Source: Aculops lycopersici
Taxonomy: Eukaryota > Arthropoda > Arachnida > Trombidiformes > Eriophyidae
Assembly: GCA_015350385.1 (NCBI GenBank)
Contig: WNKI01000004.1
Location: 357,229 to 421,228 of the forward strand
Length of the DNA: 64,000 nucleotides
Direction: 5' to 3'
Part shown: in pieces, positions 1-10,751 of the stretch
Layout of the letters: every line of letters begins with the position of its first letter
How positions within the stretch are numbered: the first letter of the stretch is position 1
Program-made: the position numbers and the translations under genes
The notes under the pieces: generated by a model
Databases searched by the model: none
Told to the model about the DNA's origin: nothing
What the model saw: the letters and a program-made list of their open reading frames with translations, nothing else

Positions 1-879
1 GGAATAGATTCAAACCATTCTTGGCTTTGAACTCGTGCAAGTGAGGACACCGGCATAAGCTCATGTTAATGTGATTCACTAATGGGTCCTGGTGTAGGTA
101 TCGAGGATGGTTGATAGATCTGTTAGGGTTTGATGTATATCTTGATGTCTATCTAATGATGGTATGTGTATGAGTTTTTTGTAAATAAATATAATATTAT
201 AGCTATATATCTAAGTGAATTTGAATAGAATAATAATTTGATATATATCTATGTAGTATTTTCTTTAGTAAGTAGTTTTTCGAATCATTGGGCATCAATA
301 AGTGTAAATTCCCCGTTTTATTTTTCACGAACAAATAGTTTCTATAAATATAAGCTTTCTGGGGGAGTTCAAGTTTGGGTTCTAGAAGCTTTTGGTTTTC
401 CTTCTTGTACTCAGTATTTAATATCAAAGTTTTGTTGCCCAGTTTTTGTCTTGGGTTGTCTTGGATGTTTGACAATAATAACACAACAAATTTAGCAATA
501 AATCATCAGATTCGCCTCAGATTAGATCGAATTGATTTGGCCAACTTTTTTTCTCGCAAATATCCAATTGACCTAACTAGTTACTAGATATGGATGTGAT
601 AATGTATTTCCTCTTTCTCCCTATCCAAGTGTCTCCCCCGATTGGTCTCCGGCGATGGTGTTGTCGTCGTCGGCGGTGGCGGTGGCGGCGGCTTATTTTG
701 CACTCGTTTGCCCAGAGTGCAACAGAAAAGGGGAAGTCGATGGCGGCGACGGCAACTATCCGGCGATTGCGACGGGTTTAGAAAAAACCAATGCTTTTCT
801 ATGGTACTGAAATGCGTATTGTTATACCGTCAGTTCGTTTGCTCGCTCCCCTCGCTTAGAGTGCAAGACACACACACGC

Positions 880-911
<32 letters not shown>

Positions 912-1222
912 CACAAAACCATGAGGAGCCGCCTGACTTTGTTGATGTCGCGCAGGTCGTGCATTGCAAGTGGACGAGAGAGTTGCGTTGCCCTCGCTCG
1001 CAAGGTTATGCAGCAAAACTGCATGCAAAAAGTTAAATGTCCAAACGACGCTGACAACAAACGAACGAGTTGTTGGTATATTTACATTTGTTTACTCCAT
1101 CGCTCGTGTCTAATCATTATTCTTCAGTCATTGATACTGATTTCTGATTGACAACAACTACTTCTAAATCTTGGACTACCAATAAAGTAGAGCTCACTAC
1201 TAGATATAAAACTCTCGTCATC
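1..1222. other. Non-coding DNA upstream of the IF1 gene
   Basis: I see no supportable gene here. The short open frames on both strands have no recognisable motif and overlap low-complexity DNA. The stretch holds GGC/GGT-rich DNA near 640-700 and a dinucleotide run near 868-912. The last few hundred bases presumably contain the promoter and 5' UTR of the IF1 gene that starts at 1223. Confidence 0.5.
868..912. repeat. CA microsatellite
   Basis: Almost pure CA dinucleotide run with two CG interruptions near its start. It yields spurious open frames of alternating Val-Cys on the minus strand. Confidence 0.95.
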
Positions 1223-1888
1223 ATGTTTATGAGAAGCCAGAGATTTGGATCAGCGTTATTAGCGCAAGTAACTCGAGTTAGCGAGGGACTTCAATCGAAT
1301 CAAGGTGCCATTTACACAGCAACCTCAAGACTCATGTCGACCAGCGAGTTTGGCTCTGGAGCAGGCAAAGGAGGTGGCTCAGGTGGAAGGTTAGTATTGA
1401 ATAATGACCAAGTTGATAAAGAGGTTAAGATTTCTAAATCTAAATTTGATTCCAAGTTAAAGTTGACAGCAACCGATGACATGACAGCGAAAGATAAACT
1501 AAAGCAGCCTTTAGATGCAAAGACAATCTCTAGATTAAAGAAATTTCTTCGCTCTGCTTTCGAAGCTATTCTTAGTCCCTTAGATCATTCCCATCCCCCA
1601 GCAGAAACTAAGTCTAAACAAAATACTAGTCAGTATATTAACGAATCTTGTGACATTTCATCGCCAAAACAAACAACCAAACCACTAATGCAACAACCAA
1701 CTATGAGTAGCATTCGTGAGGCCGGCGGTTCTATGGGCAAGAAGGGTGCTGCCCAGGAGGAGCAATATTTCAACAAGCAGAACAAGGAGTTGAAGGACAA
1801 GTTGAAGGATCACCTCAAGGATGAAATCAAGAAGCATGAGGATGCGATCAAGGCCACAAAGGAGTTGATGAAGGAGATTGAGAAATGA
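1223..1888 (+). CDS. ATPIF1: Mitochondrial ATPase inhibitor IF1, two exons (1223-1389, 1711-1888)
   Basis: IF1 binds the F1 part of mitochondrial ATP synthase and blocks ATP hydrolysis when the membrane potential collapses. The start at 1223 gives a basic, Ser/Arg-rich presequence (MFMRSQRFGSALLAQ...). It is followed by the family hallmark GSGAGKGGGSGG, then SIREAGGSMGKKGAA, and a charged C-terminal helix rich in Lys/Glu that would form the antiparallel coiled coil. The hallmark is split in the raw frame by 107 foreign codons. A GTTAGT donor after 1389 and a TAG acceptor ending at 1710 restore the GG-S-IREAGG junction and give 114 residues, the usual size. AATAAA at 2041 is a likely poly(A) signal. 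The reading frame stays open through the intron, so a 221-residue retained-intron form is possible on paper. Family assignment is secure; the exon junction is inferred. Confidence 0.9.
   Translation: MFMRSQRFGSALLAQVTRVSEGLQSNQGAIYTATSRLMSTSEFGSGAGKGGGSGGRLVLNNDQVDKEVKISKSKFDSKLKLTATDDMTAKDKLKQPLDAKTISRLKKFLRSAFEAILSPLDHSHPPAETKSKQNTSQYINESCDISSPKQTTKPLMQQPTMSSIREAGGSMGKKGAAQEEQYFNKQNKELKDKLKDHLKDEIKKHEDAIKATKELMKEIEK
1390..1710 (+). other. Stop-free intron of the IF1 gene, length a multiple of three
   Basis: 321 bases beginning GTTAGT and ending TAG, inserted between the glycine-rich motif and the inhibitory helix of IF1. It contains no stop in the IF1 frame. The encoded stretch is Lys/Ser-rich and unlike any IF1, so it is read as an intron. 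Confidence 0.75.
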
Positions 1889-3080
1889 TGTCGTTGTTTC
1901 ATTTAACACTTGTTTCATCATAAATTCAAGCAGAACTCAGTCAGTCAGTCAGTCTTTTGTAGAGCACATATAACATTTACCATTAGTCATACAAATGAAT
2001 GAAAGAATGGATTGAGGCTAAAACTGAAACTAAGTTCAATAATAAAGCGTGACTCTTTGCTTCGTTATCAATCTTAGATTTGCTCCGATTTGATAAGATC
2101 AAATTCTCCTTATTCTTAAGCCTTGTGTGTTTGAGTTAAGAATGAAACTGACACCAAACTAAAAGTCTACTTCATCATTCCTATCTCCGTTGGCTTATGT
2201 TATGTAAAGTTGCTTTGCAGTATCTTACGTTGGATTGTGTTATACCTTGCTACGCTATGTGGTGTTATGTTATGTAATGTCCCACTGAAGCTATTGTTTT
2301 CAGCAAAAGGTAAAGCAATCAATTTCAAGTGTCTCGACACTAAACTCCAGTGTCAACAACAGCAACAACAACATCAAAAGCTAGCAAGTGGAGAACAGGA
2401 ATGGAAATTTAACTCTTCGCACGAAAACTACTGACTGACTCATCGGGAGTCAAGTTATTACAACTAGTGTTCTTATTTACCCCGACGATTCTGGGCCAAA
2501 AGGCAGGAGTTTGAGCGATACGAATATGAATACATATAGAGTGTGTGAGTTATGCTACCTGTTGGCTTTAGGGCGACTCTAACTCTTAGAACCACTTGCT
2601 ATTCTTACAATAGCAACTTCAACGGTAACACGAGAAGAGAATGAGGAACAGGTTGACACAAATATTTAAAGAAAAACAAGTGTCTCTTATATTAAACTAC
2701 CACTAGATATCCGTCGTTTCGCTCGAGCTCGCGATCGTCAGAACAATAGCTGCAGGTCCGGTGGCTCCGGCCACCTGTTCGAGTTTCATATTCGAAGGAA
2801 GTCTAAGCGGTCGTTAGTGACTCTCGTAGTTGGCTTCAACTATGAGGAAACTAAACGAAATAGAATTCGTTTCGCGCTCATCCAGCGGTTGAGATTTGCT
2901 GCCGGCACCGGAATCCCAGGTAATTGGTCCATGTTTTTGCTGCTCTCGCTACTGCCTCTACTACTGCTGCTAAATAATCATTCGCGATTATCTCCAGAAG
3001 CTCACCCGTTACGCTTGCACAGTGACTGACTTGATTGAGCCACCTAGCCAGTGGCGGAGGATCATTTGTACAGGTGCGGC

Positions 3081-3081
<1 letters not shown>

Positions 3082-3122
<41 letters not shown>
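3082..3122. repeat. GA microsatellite
   Basis: About twenty consecutive GA dinucleotides, a GAGA-type purine run that could also bind GAGA factors. No functional claim is made. Confidence 0.95.
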
Positions 3123-3124
<2 letters not shown>

Positions 3125-3341
3125 CACCTGTTGACTAGACTCTACGATGCGCTCTTTGTATTGCTCCGAGCAAGCTGCTTGTAAGCGACAGCTACTCATC
3201 CCTAGCAATGCGTTTTGTAAGCGAAGTATCTTTCCTTACAAGTGTTTGCATTTACACAAGCCGATTATTTGATTTAACTCGGCAAAGAGTTGACCTGTCG
3301 ATTGTTGGCGGGGGATCGAGACGGGTATCCAATGGCTTCTA

Positions 3342-3363
3342 AGCGGCGGCGGCGGCGGCGGCT
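3342..3363. repeat. GGC trinucleotide run
   Basis: Seven GGC/GCG units in non-coding DNA between the GA run and the cysteine-rich secreted gene. Confidence 0.85.
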
Positions 3364-3639
3364 ACGAAGACTTAGAATTAAATGGCTCTCTCAAATTTTA
3401 ATTGATCTTGACTGGGGATTGAATTTCATTTACCTTACAAGCCGAGTTATTTCTTAACTTGAATTTACTGCTCCCTTACTTTCTCTTCGTATGAGTTCCG
3501 TATGTTCGAGGGTTTGGGCATAGGGAGAAAATTGTACCCCAATAGAGTACAATAAACTAATAATAATTCAATTGACTCCCGAAGGCATCAATTGAATTTT
3601 CGACCATTTTGGTCGCGGTGATAACCAAAATAAAAAGCA

Positions 3640-4458
3640 ATGACAACAATCATGAACCGAGAGAAGAGATTGGCAAACTCAATGGTGCTTCTGGTGGCCT
3701 CGGTGACACTAGCGATTGCGGCACTCAATCACGTCGCCGTCGACGGCTCTACCATCACGGAAACTACAGTAACAGAACCGAAGCCATTGTTGCTACAACT
3801 GCCACCCAGGCATCGTCCAAATCTTCATGGAAAAAACAAGAACCGCCAATTGGCCATTAATCCCTTCGAGTTCATGTGTATCCTCAAGCCGGAAGTGAGT
3901 CGTTGTGTTGCCCTCTTGGGCGATGATATGGAAGTAAGCGCGTTTAGGGACAATGGCTGTTGTGCATTAGTTAGCCGGAGCTGTGGTACGATTGTCGCAT
4001 GTTTGTTTCAGGATGCTTGTTCCGAGGAGTTTACAGATATGGATTGTCCAAGCAAGATCCAAATGTCAAAGAAGCTCGACAATGTCGATAGGCAACTAGA
4101 GAAGTTGAATCAAACATCCGAAAAAGGATGGGAGACCACCGGAAAAGAACCGGACGGTGGAAAAAGCGGCGACGAGGAGTCGAGAACTAGGCGACCGCGA
4201 CCACGACCGCGATCGACCACCACCCCAAAGCCGCCATCGAGCACCACCTCAGAGCCGCCGTCAAAATCAACGACACACAAACCGAAGCGCGGCTCTTCGA
4301 CAACCAAGAAGTCTCACCGCACATCAACCACCAGTAGCTCAAATTCCACGCAGGAACCGAAGAAACTTGTTTCAAAGGTTGAAAAGACAGAGAAGATGGC
4401 GAAGTATTTTGATAATAAGTCGCAGAAGCATGAGGAGGAGGAGGAGTGGAAGGACTAG
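3640..4458 (+). CDS. Secreted cysteine-rich protein with a Thr/Ser/Pro/Lys-rich tail
   Basis: I do not recognise the family. The N-terminus has a signal-peptide-like segment (LANSMVLLVASVTLAIAAL) preceded by basic residues; a second in-frame ATG at 3652 would serve as well. Residues of about 78-140 form a compact domain with about nine cysteines, including a CC pair and a final MDCPS. The C-terminal half is a low-complexity tail of Arg-Pro, then Thr/Ser/Pro and Lys, typical of O-glycosylated linkers, and ends in an acidic EEEEEWKD. This suggests an extracellular structural or binding protein. It is tail to tail with the giant minus-strand gene that ends at 4755. The single exon and consistent composition favour a real gene; function is unknown. 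Confidence 0.65.
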   Translation: MTTIMNREKRLANSMVLLVASVTLAIAALNHVAVDGSTITETTVTEPKPLLLQLPPRHRPNLHGKNKNRQLAINPFEFMCILKPEVSRCVALLGDDMEVSAFRDNGCCALVSRSCGTIVACLFQDACSEEFTDMDCPSKIQMSKKLDNVDRQLEKLNQTSEKGWETTGKEPDGGKSGDEESRTRRPRPRPRSTTTPKPPSSTTSEPPSKSTTHKPKRGSSTTKKSHRTSTTSSSNSTQEPKKLVSKVEKTEKMAKYFDNKSQKHEEEEEWKD

Positions 4459-4754
4459 AAAAACGATAATGAGGAATAAAAATAAGCGATTGCTACGACG
4501 GTGATTGTTGATTGGATAGCAAGCTACCACTACTATTCAACTTGATGAATAGTAGTTTTTATTCTATTTGAATCGATGACGAGCTGAGATTTAGTTGGAG
4601 TTTTCAGTTTTTGCGCAACTCTTTGCTTGGAGGTGTTTCAGGTAAAAAGAGGGAGTGAGAGAGAAAGTTGAAAGGTGAAGAAGTAATAAATAGCAACTAG
4701 CTAGCTTGCCAACTGAATCTTGTTGCTTCTAATGTTGATGGCTACCTGATGCAG

Positions 4755-7700
4755 CTACCTGTTGATATCGTTGCCGCCAATTATCTTCTTGTGTAATCCT
4801 TTTCGAATGCCAGCCACGAGCAAAAGTGGCGAAGAAGTCCAGGCTTTAAACTTAGCCGACTTAGTCGATTGGCTTCCATTTGGCGATCGTTTAATCTGAT
4901 TACAGCAACCACTTGTTGTTGACTCATAGAGCGGGCAGTTGTTGCAATTAGAATGGCTCAATGCATTGCCGTCGACACTGCTAGTGGTACAGGCAGTGGC
5001 GACAGGTGACTGCGCCAAGTTGCTTCTCCCCCCTCCAGTTATACACTTCAGATTGTGTTGCCTCTTCTTCCGATCATTCTCACTCTCGTCTCTAGTCAGC
5101 GTTGTCGCTTCCTCCTTGGCGATAGTCATTACTGATGTGGTGATGGCATTCTTTGGAGTGGTCGAGGATTTGGCACGATGCTTTTGGTGATGCTCTTGAG
5201 GTTGCTTTTGTTGTTTGGCACTTTTTGCTGTTGCATTAATTGATTGTTTTAAACCGCCGCCACTTGAGACTAGCTCCCGTTTACCTTTTCGGTTATTGAG
5301 CTCACTTATGTTGCACTCGACGTCGTCGCTGTCGTCGTTGCCGTTAGCACCATCGCCGCAACGACTGTTATGACTATGGTCATTAGATAATAATGCTGCC
5401 GCTGGGTTCATAATGCAACAGTTCGGGTGGCACTCGTTGCACTCGCAAGTGTTTGCATCATCAGTAGAGGCAGCACCTTGGTCGTTGGTGACGACAACCC
5501 TTTGGTGTTTTCCATCGTTGCTGGCCATTTTAGTCTTGATTCCACGATTGCGATCATACTCTTGATTCTCGTTGCTAGTTTTGCCTAAAGCGCCAGATTC
5601 ACCAAGACCAAGACTAATACCAGAAGCAGCAGCGGCATTGAGCTGAGCTCTCTGCTTTTTCGTGATGGTTGCCGAGCCGCTGGCTTCGCATTGTCCGTGC
5701 GCCAGACGAGAACACTGGCAACAGGTAGTGGTCGATGGATCCCGTTGCTCCTCGTCCTCGTCGCTCTCGGTGCCGTAACAAAACCGAGGCGACAACTTCA
5801 TTGCATCCTCCGTCGAGCTCATCATTCGCAAGCGCGTTCCTCCAATTGGTACACGCTGCAGTAGTGGCTGGCCATTTGTTACAAGATTTCCTCCATGCGG
5901 CTGTTGTTGTTGTTGCTGACTACGTTGACTGTTACTATGGTTGTGATGATGTTGACTCTCTTGGTTGTGGATCTTGTTTACACTCGACGCGGCGCCAAAC
6001 GGCAGCTTTCTCTGAGGCGAAGCGTAGAAGTCGTTGACACTTTGATTGTTGATTAGATTGCTGCTGTTATTTCTACCTGCGCTACATGTGAAGCAATGAC
6101 AGCAATCGCTATCTCGTCTCTTATTCGAGGGGCTAGTGTAGATTTGGTTGTTGTTGTTGTTACTTGAACTTAAGCCAGCGGGACTTTGGTGCAAGTGTCT
6201 CGCGAGGAGGGAAACGTTTCGCATTGTGCCATCCAAGATGAGCCGATCGCACGAGGACGAGTGCGAGGGTGGCGCGTTGGTGGCCAGGGCGCCGATTAAC
6301 GCGCCCGACGAGTTTGAGGAACAGTATTTCCGGCTGCCCAATAGGCGCAGGTGGTGGTGGTTGTGATGGGGATTCATGTGAATTTGATGAACTTGTTGCG
6401 GTTGCGGTTGCGGGTAAGCATGGTGATCGCTGACTGGTCGTCCTCTCGGATTAAAGGCCAACAGTTGGCTCCTTCCAGCATTGCAGCTGCTTCCATTAGC
6501 CCCGCTACCTCTGCTCGTCGATCTCAAGCGCTGGCACCGGAAGGAGGTGTAGACGACAATGACGCAAATCAAGGCAAACAAACACGAGAACACAATCACA
6601 GTTTGCAAAACTCGTTCAGTTGTAAGCTTGTAACTGACATCGCCACCACCACTGCTGCTGATTGAAGATGGCGGCTGATGTGCAACCCGTTGCCCACTGC
6701 CACTGTCGCTCACCTGTTGACCAGCCGATGCGCTCTTAGGGGTATTGCTAGCACTAACGCTGTAAATAGAGTCTAGCAATTTGTAAAATAATTGGCTCAT
6801 GAAATTGCCGCCATCATTTCTGCTTGTCGCTGGATTCAATGAAGTCGATGTCTCAATTTGCGTCTTATTGTTACTGCTGTTACCGCCACTAGACTTAACT
6901 CGCTCAGGTAACTTGCCGAGCGTTGAATTAGCCACTGAAAGCGTGCCGGTCATTTTAACGTAATGGCCGCCAGAGGGAATGTTGCCAGCATCAGTTTCAT
7001 TTGAGCCATAAGACTTGAGCACTTTTCCAGCTCCTCCACTTTGAACTGCACCACTAGTTATCACTTGTTGCCGCTTCTGATGCTCGAGTTTTCGATTTAA
7101 ATTTCTATTCGAGTTTAAACTCAAATCACTTTCCCCCTCGTCTCGCTTGCCACTCTCCTCTTCGTCCCCATCGTTCTTGTTGCCGCTATTGTTCTCCTCG
7201 CCGTAACCATCGCCGGTGCTTAGTGTTTCGACAACCTGTTGACGCGCCGGCGGTGGCCGTGCCGTCGCCATCGCAGCCACCGCCTGTGGTCTTGGAGTCG
7301 TTGTCATTGGAATCATGGAAGTGACACCAGTCGTCGAGTCGCTTACATACTTTGTCCTCGTCACCAAGTTCCTGAAGCTATTGTTGTTGCCACTGTCGCC
7401 CCTTCCATCGCTTGGGGCCATAGCATTAGTATCAGTGTTGGCATTTGTGTTCCCTAAACCACCAACAGCAAGCGGGCTGGCCAGTTTCGCTCGAAATCTC
7501 TCGTCGCCTCGTTGATGCTTGTGGCTCGAATTCCACTTTGAGGTGAAGTAAGCTTGCTGATTCTGATTATTTTGAGGAACATTTTGATGCGGATGAGAAT
7601 GCGCAACCACTTGTTGTTGAACGTTGCCAATAGAGACACTCTCGCTACTTCCGACTGTCGAATTTGCTGATGGACGACGACGGAAGTGTCGCTGCTGCTC

Positions 7701-10700
7701 TTGGATCGGCGACACTGTTGTCACTTTACCAGAATCGACCTGTTGATCGTCGTCGGGAGAGGCGACGGTGATGGTTGAGCTGAGCAAAATTGGTGCGGGA
7801 CTTGGATGCTGCCAGATAGCATTTCCTTCGATGACCACCTGATGCTCATGTTGATGATTTTGGTTCACCGGCAACTTGTTGCCGCCTTTTGTCTGATGAT
7901 TTGCACTACCCAAAGCGTTGTGAGCCGCGCGCCCAAATGCAGAGGCCACCAATCGGGCAGGACTGGTTAGGGGTCCACTGTGATACATGCCCATTGGCAT
8001 GCCCATAGTCTGTTGGCCTCTTACCTGTTGCCGCACCTGTTGAGTTTCAGTGAAAGTCTTGGTGGTGGCAATTGAGTGCTGCTGCTGCTGTTTTATCGAC
8101 TGCTCGCTGCCTAGTGGCGGCGGCGCCCAAGATTTAAACCAATCGATGCCCCGCTGACCATGGCCACTGACACCTGTCGCAACCTCTGCCTCCTTCCTCC
8201 TTTTGACCGGAAGTTTCAACTTATCCTGTTCCTCCTCCGACTCAAGCGCAACATCCCTCGCCTCTTCCACTCCCATTGGCTGAATCGTCTTTAGCAAACC
8301 ACCTGACTCAGCCGCCAAGTTGAACGGAACACTACCGCGAGCTTGGCTTGTTTTCCAAGGCGCCATCTGAAATGGCAGCGAGGAGGATGCTGAGCTGGTA
8401 GCTTGCGTGGTAGTGGTTCCGTTGAGCTCCTCTTGCAATTGCTTGATTCTCGCCCTTGTCTCGCGTAATTTGCGCAAAATTTCACTCAAACTACCTGTCG
8501 TCGGGTGAAAGTTTCCATTATTATCGCCGCCATCGTAGCCCTTACCGCTATCGCTTGCAATCAGTTCAGTTTTGGCTGAAGTAGCATCTCTACTTGTCGA
8601 TTGCTGTTTGGCGCCCTCGGCTGACACCTGTGCGATTGAAGGCTGTCTCTCGTCTTGGTCGATGGTGCCACTGCTGAAGCTGCCGGCATTTGAATTGGCT
8701 GACGCCAATCGGCTGGCGCCAAAAGGATCACTCGTTGATGTTGCGTCACCATCGCCAGTCAAAACTGCTAATGGAGTTTGATGGCCGTTTGATGGAAGTA
8801 ATAATTTTGATGTCGGATCTTGATTTTGAATTAGATTGCGTAACTCTTGCTGTCTACTTGCGGTGCTTATTAGTTTATCTGAGCCAATGTCAATCGGTGA
8901 AGTCACAACGCTGCTGGAAACAACCACTTCGCTTGATTGCTGCGAATCAAATGGTTGCTTGCGAGAATCTCGCAAAAAGTTAACCACTTTACCATTGCTG
9001 CTTCCGTTTAGCTTAAGCTGCGCTATTGTTTCTTCTGGCGTCGGCACAAACGGCACCACTTGTTGATTTTCCTGCCGGTGCTGCTTTTGCTGTCCGCTTA
9101 AAATCCGTGAGTTTTTATCCTCTTCATTTGATGACATAACAGGCCTGACAATCTGTAGATTATGCTTCTTCGGCTTTAAGCCATTTAGCTTGCCATGAGA
9201 GGACTTGTCACTTCCGATGAATGTGCTAAATCTCTCGCTCTCATCACCTTGACCACGACCACCTGTAAATCCTCTGATTGATGGATAGTCAGTTGGTTGC
9301 CAATCAGAATCTTCGTTTGCCTGGATCAAACTAGCCATTGTCATTTGCTCGCCCCCTCCATCTCTAATTTGCTCGTGTCGTTGATGGTCCCGTTCAGTGT
9401 CATGGTTGTTCTTTTCGTTTCTATTGCCGTAGTCGTCGCGATTGTCATCAACGTTGTCGTTGTCGTCATCGTAAACTTGATTCTTGACCACTGGCTCAAT
9501 CGTTGTTGTCTCACTCGTGGGTCGCTCCAAACTTCCGGTCAGAGACTCGTGAGTGACAAGTCTTGGTGGGGCAACAAAGACTCCCATCGGCGCCGGGTCC
9601 TCGTAGTTCGAACTCTCGTTGGCTACAATATGATCGTGTAAATTGAATCTGCTCTCAAACTCGCTCTTGATTTCTTGATCGATTTGGCCCAAATGCCGCT
9701 CGGTTTCTTCCAATTGAGGCTGTTGCAATTTAAGCGGCTCCTCGTGTACTACAAGAATTCCGTTATGTTGATGTTGTAGATTGTGATGCAACGGAATACT
9801 CTGCTGCACTCTCGGCCCCCGAGTTTCAAGTGAGACCAAAACGGGTGGTGCACCATTTTGTCCCGAAGTTGGCACAAAACTAGCAGTCATAGGCCCTTGC
9901 TGTACATTTGGCATTGAGGCAATGAAATCCTGTTGCTGTAGATGCGGTGGTGGCAGAAAGATGGGCAATCGATATCCCAAATGATTGTGGTTTCTATCTG
10001 CATTTGTAAGTGCTCGCATTTGCTGCTGAATTGAGGACTTCGAGGGACGGTCTTGATTTTGTGTCATATGCGACAAATAACTAGTGCCACCATTGAGTTG
10101 AGTTTGATGCAACTTCTTCCTCAATCTCTGGAGATTGCTCGCCATTTCCGGTCGCTTTAAAATCATTTGTTTGCTAAGCAAATTTGGCACAAAGGAAACA
10201 AGAGAAAATCTCGGCCGCATTAGCAAACTGCGAATGGCATCAGTGGGTTTATTGTTTGCATTATTGCTGTGACTCTTTTCATTTGACAAAGATGCGATTA
10301 CCCTTGACTCACTTGATTCCATCGAATCATCATGAATAGAAGAAGTGTATGAGGCATCGTCAATGAGTTGGCCGCCTGAAATCTTGTGTTCTAATGAGCG
10401 AAATTGTATATTAGTCGAGTGGTTATTTGGCAACTCAATCGCTGAAACTGCGTTGAGCAATGTAAATGAGCAACAATAACAACAGTAGGTTAATAGTAAC
10501 AGGTAAGTTAATAATGGTATCACATTATAATTGACTAGAATGAATGACTTTGATATCAAACGTTTTCTATCTCTTCTTTTAATTGTTTCTTTTCTTCCAT
10601 ATTGATCTTCTATCTCATGATTATCAGTATCATAACTGGGATTCAATTTGATCTTGAACCTGAATGATTTTTTGCCTCCAAGTTTGGTGATTCGCCGGCA

Positions 10701-10751
10701 ACTCGACGATGACCAATCGGCCAGTCGCTTGTACTTGATTCTTCGCTTCAT
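4755..10751 (-). CDS. Giant orphan single-pass membrane protein, 1998 residues
   Basis: One uninterrupted frame of 1998 codons from an ATG at 10751. A basic N-terminus of about 70 residues leads into a long hydrophobic stretch (about residues 70-105, Leu/Tyr/Cys-rich) that could be a late signal or anchor. About 1275 residues of Gln/Asn/Ser-rich low-complexity sequence follow, with no domain I recognise. A clear transmembrane helix (TVIVFSCLFALICVIVVYTSF region, near 1382-1402) precedes a basic, about 600-residue presumed cytoplasmic part. That part has three cysteine clusters (DCCHCFTC, TTCCQCSRLAHGQC, CECNECHPNCC) that might bind metal. The stop lies directly after AACAG-GT, which could be a splice donor, so the true C-terminus may differ. 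The length of the open frame makes it certainly coding; function is unknown. Confidence 0.8.
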   Translation of the reverse strand: MKRRIKYKRLADWSSSSCRRITKLGGKKSFRFKIKLNPSYDTDNHEIEDQYGRKETIKRRDRKRLISKSFILVNYNVIPLLTYLLLLTYCCYCCSFTLLNAVSAIELPNNHSTNIQFRSLEHKISGGQLIDDASYTSSIHDDSMESSESRVIASLSNEKSHSNNANNKPTDAIRSLLMRPRFSLVSFVPNLLSKQMILKRPEMASNLQRLRKKLHQTQLNGGTSYLSHMTQNQDRPSKSSIQQQMRALTNADRNHNHLGYRLPIFLPPPHLQQQDFIASMPNVQQGPMTASFVPTSGQNGAPPVLVSLETRGPRVQQSIPLHHNLQHQHNGILVVHEEPLKLQQPQLEETERHLGQIDQEIKSEFESRFNLHDHIVANESSNYEDPAPMGVFVAPPRLVTHESLTGSLERPTSETTTIEPVVKNQVYDDDNDNVDDNRDDYGNRNEKNNHDTERDHQRHEQIRDGGGEQMTMASLIQANEDSDWQPTDYPSIRGFTGGRGQGDESERFSTFIGSDKSSHGKLNGLKPKKHNLQIVRPVMSSNEEDKNSRILSGQQKQHRQENQQVVPFVPTPEETIAQLKLNGSSNGKVVNFLRDSRKQPFDSQQSSEVVVSSSVVTSPIDIGSDKLISTASRQQELRNLIQNQDPTSKLLLPSNGHQTPLAVLTGDGDATSTSDPFGASRLASANSNAGSFSSGTIDQDERQPSIAQVSAEGAKQQSTSRDATSAKTELIASDSGKGYDGGDNNGNFHPTTGSLSEILRKLRETRARIKQLQEELNGTTTTQATSSASSSLPFQMAPWKTSQARGSVPFNLAAESGGLLKTIQPMGVEEARDVALESEEEQDKLKLPVKRRKEAEVATGVSGHGQRGIDWFKSWAPPPLGSEQSIKQQQQHSIATTKTFTETQQVRQQVRGQQTMGMPMGMYHSGPLTSPARLVASAFGRAAHNALGSANHQTKGGNKLPVNQNHQHEHQVVIEGNAIWQHPSPAPILLSSTITVASPDDDQQVDSGKVTTVSPIQEQQRHFRRRPSANSTVGSSESVSIGNVQQQVVAHSHPHQNVPQNNQNQQAYFTSKWNSSHKHQRGDERFRAKLASPLAVGGLGNTNANTDTNAMAPSDGRGDSGNNNSFRNLVTRTKYVSDSTTGVTSMIPMTTTPRPQAVAAMATARPPPARQQVVETLSTGDGYGEENNSGNKNDGDEEESGKRDEGESDLSLNSNRNLNRKLEHQKRQQVITSGAVQSGGAGKVLKSYGSNETDAGNIPSGGHYVKMTGTLSVANSTLGKLPERVKSSGGNSSNNKTQIETSTSLNPATSRNDGGNFMSQLFYKLLDSIYSVSASNTPKSASAGQQVSDSGSGQRVAHQPPSSISSSGGGDVSYKLTTERVLQTVIVFSCLFALICVIVVYTSFRCQRLRSTSRGSGANGSSCNAGRSQLLAFNPRGRPVSDHHAYPQPQPQQVHQIHMNPHHNHHHLRLLGSRKYCSSNSSGALIGALATNAPPSHSSSCDRLILDGTMRNVSLLARHLHQSPAGLSSSNNNNNQIYTSPSNKRRDSDCCHCFTCSAGRNNSSNLINNQSVNDFYASPQRKLPFGAASSVNKIHNQESQHHHNHSNSQRSQQQQQQPHGGNLVTNGQPLLQRVPIGGTRLRMMSSTEDAMKLSPRFCYGTESDEDEEQRDPSTTTCCQCSRLAHGQCEASGSATITKKQRAQLNAAAASGISLGLGESGALGKTSNENQEYDRNRGIKTKMASNDGKHQRVVVTNDQGAASTDDANTCECNECHPNCCIMNPAAALLSNDHSHNSRCGDGANGNDDSDDVECNISELNNRKGKRELVSSGGGLKQSINATAKSAKQQKQPQEHHQKHRAKSSTTPKNAITTSVMTIAKEEATTLTRDESENDRKKRQHNLKCITGGGRSNLAQSPVATACTTSSVDGNALSHSNCNNCPLYESTTSGCCNQIKRSPNGSQSTKSAKFKAWTSSPLLLVAGIRKGLHKKIIGGNDINR

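Larger units (their letters stand above)
1889..3639. other. Intergenic region with simple repeats
   Basis: No convincing gene. It contains the IF1 3' UTR and poly(A) signal (AATAAA at 2041), a short CAA/CAG stretch near 2350, a GA run at 3082-3122 and a GGC run at 3342-3363. Short open frames near 2210 and 2817 have no domain and look accidental. Confidence 0.5.

Noticed and set aside
642..1151. 169-residue plus-strand frame across the CA repeat
   Set aside because: It consists of GGC-rich and CA-repeat translation and has no motif; no splice context or start supports it.
2210..2434. Small frame with a hydrophobic start and poly-Gln
   Set aside because: Composition follows a local CAA/CAG repeat; no family resemblance and no supporting signals.
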